Part shown: in pieces, positions 60,929-64,000 of the stretch | Layout of the letters: each line of letters starts with the position of its first letter | Numbering within the stretch: position 1 is the stretch's first letter | Source: CAZSDU01 sp964429135 | Lineage (GTDB): Bacteria; Bacteroidota; Bacteroidia; Bacteroidales; FEN-979 | Length of the DNA stretch: 64,000 nucleotides | Assembly: GCA_964429135.1 (NCBI GenBank) | Contig: CAYSAU010000011.1 | Span: 48,522 to 112,521 of the forward strand | Reading direction: 5' to 3' | Program-made: the position numbers and the translations under genes | Notes under the pieces: model-generated | Databases searched by the model: none | What the model was told of the DNA's origin: nothing | Seen by the model: only the letters and a program-made list of their open reading frames with translations

Positions 60929-60961
60929 TATCTTTGCGCCCTTATTTAAAATTTTAAGGAG
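60929..60961 (+). promoter_or_regulatory. rpsT promoter -7 box and Shine-Dalgarno
   Basis: TATCTTTG (60929-60936) is an exact TAnnTTTG. AAGGAG at 60956-60961 lies seven bases before the rpsT ATG, one of the clearest ribosome-binding sites in the window. Confidence 0.65.
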
Positions 60962-60967
60962 ATTAAG

Positions 60968-61225
60968 ATGGCCAATCACAAGAGCGCTGAAAAACGCATC
61001 CGTAACACCAAGACCAAGCGTACCCAGAACAGATACCAGGGCAGGACTGTCCGTAATGCAGTAAAGAACCTTCGCGAAACGGAAGACAAAGAAGTCCTCA
61101 CCAAAGATCTTCCCAAGGTTATTGCCCAGATCGACAAGCTGGCCAAAAAAAGCGTGATCCACAAGAACAAGGCAGCCAACCTCAAGCGCAAGCTGATGAG
61201 GAAAGTCAATGCAGCCGGTAAATAA
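60968..61225 (+). CDS. rpsT: Ribosomal protein S20
   Basis: An 85-residue, very basic protein starting M-A-N-H-K-S-A-E-K-R-I-R with K-A-A-N-L-K-R-K-L near the end, standard S20 of normal length. It binds 16S rRNA in the small subunit. Has its own promoter and a good Shine-Dalgarno site. Serves as a housekeeping anchor showing chromosomal sequence. Convergent with the GNAT gene, 6 bases apart. Confidence 0.97.
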   Translation: MANHKSAEKRIRNTKTKRTQNRYQGRTVRNAVKNLRETEDKEVLTKDLPKVIAQIDKLAKKSVIHKNKAANLKRKLMRKVNAAGK

Positions 61226-61231
61226 TTCATT

Positions 61232-62197
61232 CTATTTTCTTCTTCTCCAATGCAGCCCTTTGAAGGTCAGCCGTTGGATATACGTCGTAAGATGACGTTC
61301 TTTTTTCCTTGGATAAATATCTTCAATATTAATTAGAATCCCTGTTTCTTCCACTTCGCCGAATCCGTGATTGATGGCTGTACCGAAGGTACGCATGGTT
61401 GGGGAGAGGTTCATATAGGCGTTCACCAGGGGAGGGACATGTTCATTACGTTTCCTGATCTCGTGAATCAGCGATTTATAGTTTTCTTCGTAAGTGGAAG
61501 CTGAAAAAAGTTTCGCGATGACTTCATCCGGAGTTTCCGTTTTCACCGGCTCAACCGGGGTCATCAGGGTCTCGGTGTCGGGAAAATATTTTTTCAGAAA
61601 ATACAGGATGATGTCTCTGGCTTCCCGGTGATAGTCGGGATACATGGTCATTTTACCGAAGAAATATTTCACCTCGGGGTTTTCGATGATCATGGCGCCC
61701 AGTCCGTCCCAGAGGTTGTCGAGGGAATACATCCCCTTGCGGAAGTTGACCGTCGGCTGGTAATTAGGCTGGACAAAAGAACGCCCGAGTTCTATGCTCC
61801 ATGGAATGTAATCCCGGATGAAATGAGCCGAAAAATTAAAGAGTTCGGCGGTGGCGCTGGACAAACAGCCTTTCTGTGTACAGGGGATATCGCGGCCATG
61901 AATGAAACGGTAACCGCCCATAATTTCTTTTTCCCTTGGATTCCAAACAATCAACTGATGAAACGGAACTTCCATGGTGTCGTATTCATCGATATCGGTC
62001 GCCAGTCCGGTCCCTCCCCCTGCATCCCGGAAGGTAATCTCCCTGAGACGGCCAACTTCACGCATCAGCTTGGGCGAGTCATGAGCGGTGAAGACATAGA
62101 TTTTATTTTTACCATTGTTGGTGTTTCTAAGAAACTTGGTTTCGGTCAGTTCCTCTTCCAGCAAGTAGGGATCGACAGGATCAATGATGGTTTCCAT
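61232..62197 (-). CDS. GNAT-family N-acyltransferase (GlsB/OlsB-like)
   Basis: Start at the ATG at 62197; the earlier codon at 62218 is TTG. 321 residues of the acyl-ACP-dependent GNAT type (Acetyltransf_5): L-R-E-I-T-F-R-D-A-G-G-G near 50, L-I-V-W-N-P, I-M-G-G-Y-R-F and W-S-I-E-L-G-R-S-F-V-Q-P-N-Y-Q. In Bacteroides GlsB N-acylates glycine in glycine-lipid synthesis, with an O-acyltransferase partner. A PlsC-type gene is divergent next to it, supporting that reading. OlsB-like ornithine acylation is the alternative. Confidence 0.78.
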   Translation of the reverse strand: METIIDPVDPYLLEEELTETKFLRNTNNGKNKIYVFTAHDSPKLMREVGRLREITFRDAGGGTGLATDIDEYDTMEVPFHQLIVWNPREKEIMGGYRFIHGRDIPCTQKGCLSSATAELFNFSAHFIRDYIPWSIELGRSFVQPNYQPTVNFRKGMYSLDNLWDGLGAMIIENPEVKYFFGKMTMYPDYHREARDIILYFLKKYFPDTETLMTPVEPVKTETPDEVIAKLFSASTYEENYKSLIHEIRKRNEHVPPLVNAYMNLSPTMRTFGTAINHGFGEVEETGILINIEDIYPRKKERHLTTYIQRLTFKGLHWRRRK

Positions 62198-62256
62198 AAA
62201 AGGGATTTCAGAAAGCAATCAAAATTACGGATTCTTTTTGTATTCTTTATTATTAA

Positions 62257-62333
62257 TAGATGCAGGATACAGGATGCAGGATACAGGATGCAGGATGCAG
62301 GATAATATCGCTTATCGCCTATCGTAATTTCAT
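62257..62333. repeat. GATGCAG/GATACAG 7-base array followed by ATCGCTT units
   Basis: Seven units of GATGCAG/GATACAG then TATCGCTTATCGCCTATCG. It fills the promoter region between the two divergent acyltransferase genes and ends 11 bases before the PlsC-type ATG. Confidence 0.88.
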
Positions 62334-62344
62334 ATCTTTGCTTC

Positions 62345-63253
62345 ATGGAAACGGATAAGATCCCTGAAAAGCTGATCGATATAGAAGCCCTTTTTGAGGC
62401 CAAGAACCCGCGTTTGCTGAAATTTATTCCCGGGTTCGTGATCCGCTACCTCAAACGCATCACTCACCAGGACGAGATCAACGGGTATATTTATGAACAC
62501 CGCGATAAAGTCGGACTGCCTTTTATTGAAGCCATGCTGAAAGAATTCGGAGTTTCCGTCATCAGCAACGACCTTCTATCGCAAATCGCCCATCGCAGAT
62601 CGCCCATCGCAGATCGCCCATCGCCCATCGCCCATCGCTACATCATTGCCTCCAACCATCCCCTGGGCGGACTGGATGGTATGGCGCTCATGCAGGAAGT
62701 CGGAAAAGTAATCCCTGATATCGTTTTTCCGGTAAATGATCTGCTGATGTATGTTCCCGGCCTCCGGCCACTTTTCATTCCCATCAACAAGCATGGCCGG
62801 AATACCGACAACGCGAAGATCATCAACGATACCTTCGCCTCCGACAAAACCATACTCTACTTCCCCGCCGGACTTGTGTCACGAAAACTCACCAACTCAC
62901 CAACTCACCAACTCACCAACTCACCAACTCACCACCTCATCATGGATCTGGAGTGGAAAAAGACTTTTATCTCCAAGGCCAGAAAATACCAGCGTGATGT
63001 GATCCCGGTGCATATCTCGGGACAAAACTCCAACTGGTTTTATAACCTGGCGAACTGGCGTAAGCGTCTGGGCATCAAAGCGAATATCGAAATGCTTTAC
63101 CTGGTGGATGAAATGATTCGGCAGAAAGGACAAACCATCCGCATCACTTTCGGAGAGCCCATTCCGTACACTGTATTCGACAAAACTAAAACCGATACCC
63201 AATGGGCGGAGATGGTCAGAACCAAAGCGTATCAGCTTGGCGTTAATTCCTGA
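62345..63253 (+). CDS. PlsC-like acyltransferase (GlsA/OlsA-like) with two repeat inserts
   Basis: A 302-residue lysophospholipid-acyltransferase-like protein: I-I-A-S-N-H-P-L-G-G-L-D-G (active-site His and Asp), F-P-A-G-L-V-S-R near 175, I-P-V-H-I-S-G-Q-N-S-N-W-F-Y near 220. It matches the hemolysin-like O-acyltransferases paired with GNAT enzymes for aminolipids. Two in-frame stretches are repeat-derived: about residues 79-98 (A-H-R-R-S-P-I-A-D-R-P-S-P-I) and 180-198 (L-T-N-S-P-T-H-Q, an 8-base unit read as 8 residues). The stop TGA comes from a third repeat. Confidence 0.8.
   Translation: METDKIPEKLIDIEALFEAKNPRLLKFIPGFVIRYLKRITHQDEINGYIYEHRDKVGLPFIEAMLKEFGVSVISNDLLSQIAHRRSPIADRPSPIAHRYIIASNHPLGGLDGMALMQEVGKVIPDIVFPVNDLLMYVPGLRPLFIPINKHGRNTDNAKIINDTFASDKTILYFPAGLVSRKLTNSPTHQLTNSPTHHLIMDLEWKKTFISKARKYQRDVIPVHISGQNSNWFYNLANWRKRLGIKANIEMLYLVDEMIRQKGQTIRITFGEPIPYTVFDKTKTDTQWAEMVRTKAYQLGVNS
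62577..62640 (+). repeat. ATCGCCC/ATCGCAG 7-base repeat inside the PlsC-type gene
   Basis: About nine units in the reading frame, just before the conserved N-H-P active-site segment. In-frame length keeps the gene open. Confidence 0.88.
62885..62938 (+). repeat. AACTCACC 8-base repeat inside the PlsC-type gene
   Basis: Six to seven near-perfect AACTCACC units, translating as N-S-P-T-H-Q-L-T repeats, a different unit length from the other arrays. Confidence 0.9.
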
Positions 63254-63284
63254 TTCTTAATTCCTAATTCCTCATTCCTCATTG
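63250..63284. repeat. TTCCTAA/TTCCTCA 7-base array between convergent genes
   Basis: About five units separate the PlsC-type stop (itself in the repeat) and the stop of the convergent gene at 63286. Confidence 0.85.
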
Positions 63285-63285
63285 T

Positions 63286-63618
63286 TTACATTGTATGGCA
63301 TGCTTTCGGGTGGAGTGTAATGAGGGTGCGTGCCAGCAACTCATTTTCTGCTAAGTCGGGTTGAAGAAAGAGGGCTCCGAGGGTTTCACGGAAACGGAGC
63401 AGTTCCTTCAATTTCAGGCTCCATTTAGGGTCTTCCACGGTCAGGTCGGTCAATTCAAAAGCCCTTTCCCAGGCATGCAGGGCATTTACAGTTTCTCCTT
63501 TCCGGAGTGCATTTCCGGCACGGTTCATCTCATTGGCGATCGTCAGGATTTGCTGGTGCGTCGGATAAGAGAACCATTTTTCTATGGTGAGCGTTTTATG
63601 AAATACCAGGGGATACAT
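63286..63618 (-). CDS. Uncharacterised helical protein, partner of DUF5674
   Basis: A 110-residue, mostly helical protein: I-L-T-I-A-N-E-M-N-R-A-G-N-A-L near 25-38 and L-K-E-L-L-R-F-R-E near 70. It starts 2 bases after the stop of the DUF5674 gene, so the two are surely co-transcribed. No named family is recognised. A two-gene unit of small proteins suggests they act together, but nothing in the sequence shows how. Confidence 0.6.
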   Translation of the reverse strand: MYPLVFHKTLTIEKWFSYPTHQQILTIANEMNRAGNALRKGETVNALHAWERAFELTDLTVEDPKWSLKLKELLRFRETLGALFLQPDLAENELLARTLITLHPKACHTM

Positions 63619-63620
63619 TT

Positions 63621-63959
63621 TCAGACTAAGAGGGTATTGACAATTTGTTTGATTTTCCCGCGAATGACTTCATTTTTCACTTCCATGCTCCGGTTTCCCT
63701 GGCTTGGCCGGATGTTGATGAAGGAGGTGTACTCAAGGTTCTCATCAGGGTTGTTCATAGGGTACACATTGGCTCCCCAGAGATCTTTCTGTGCTGAGCC
63801 TGATTCGAGCAGGAATTTTTCCAGGTCAGCATGCATTTCCGCATCAATGGCAAGGATGTTCTTTTCAACATCGACGACAATCTTCATGATTTCTTCAAAA
63901 TCAATCAACCTGTCTTTCCAAAGTTGTTCAAGGGAGGTGGGTTCAAGAATAATTTGCAT
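63621..63959 (-). CDS. DUF5674-family protein
   Basis: A 112-residue protein with the DUF5674 hallmarks: V-V-D-V-E-K-x-I-L-A-I-D-A-E-M-H-A-D, L-L-E-S-G-S-A-Q-K-D-L-W-G-A-N-V-Y-P and the strongly conserved I-N-I-R-P-S-Q-G-N-R-S near the C-terminus. Function unknown. First gene of a two-gene minus-strand unit; the last 41 bases of the window hold its upstream region. Confidence 0.8.
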   Translation of the reverse strand: MQIILEPTSLEQLWKDRLIDFEEIMKIVVDVEKNILAIDAEMHADLEKFLLESGSAQKDLWGANVYPMNNPDENLEYTSFINIRPSQGNRSMEVKNEVIRGKIKQIVNTLLV

Positions 63960-64000
63960 ATCTTTGAATAAGATACAAAGATAATGAAATTAGAGAAAAT

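Noticed and set aside
61628..62305. A 225-codon plus-strand frame opposite the GNAT gene
   Set aside because: Antisense shadow; it runs into the 7-base array and shows no domain.

Overview
The window reads as a chromosomal segment of an uncultured, probably anaerobic or microaerophilic Bacteroidota (Bacteroidales-like) bacterium. The signs are several exact TAnnTTTG promoter boxes, a Bacteroidetes-type lipobox, Wzi-type outer-membrane proteins, a UpxY/NusG-type antiterminator heading a long polysaccharide operon, a DPSL (thioferritin-like) ferritin and a pair resembling the glycine-lipid acyltransferases. No tRNA, rRNA or CRISPR was found.

1-17.5 kb, sulfur/metal/envelope block. A minus-strand set (TusA-like, DrsE_2, DsrE) diverges from a Crp/Fnr regulator whose recognition helix (R-E-x3-R) suits the exact TGTGA-N6-TCACA palindrome in front of it. 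Next come Mrp ATPase, DUF5320, DUF134 and a NifX-like protein, then a copper-type TonB receptor with an MbnP-like lipoprotein, a DPSL ferritin and a TPR protein. A minus-strand operon (14.5 to 9.2 kb) encodes two cysteine-desulfurase-fold enzymes, a small Cys-rich protein, true two-cysteine DsrC, a DsrM/NarI-like membrane protein and a DsrK/HdrD-like Fe-S protein. No DsrAB is visible. TatA, QueA and a porin-like barrel precede it.

17.6-21.6 kb, plus strand: two Wzi-family capsule-assembly paralogues and an exosortase-family protein.

21.6-60.2 kb, almost entirely minus strand: a polysaccharide locus starting at a UpxY-type antiterminator. It holds a dehydratase, the CapE/CapF/CapG set for UDP-N-acetyl-L-fucosamine, Wzx flippase, Wzy-like polymerase, many glycosyltransferases, pyruvyl-, formyl- and amino-transferases, a WbpG-HisF-HisH amidotransferase set plus a second amidotransferase with a fused glutaminase, and the initiating sugar transferase. 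About 28-49 kb is visibly more A+T-rich than its flanks and carries decayed IS5-, IS110- and possibly IS630-type transposases.

60.3-64 kb: a Lys-rich DNA-binding-like protein, ribosomal protein S20, a divergent GNAT/PlsC-type acyltransferase pair and a DUF5674 pair.

The most unusual signal is a set of degenerate short tandem repeats, mostly 7 bases per unit but of several unrelated unit sequences. They occur between genes, in frame inside genes, and as inverted arms around three small ORFs (two four-helix-bundle/23S-IVP proteins and one GxxExxY protein). Several genes take their stop codon from a repeat. This looks like a family of inverted-repeat-bounded ORF cassettes that invades operons, and it is the best candidate here for an undescribed system.
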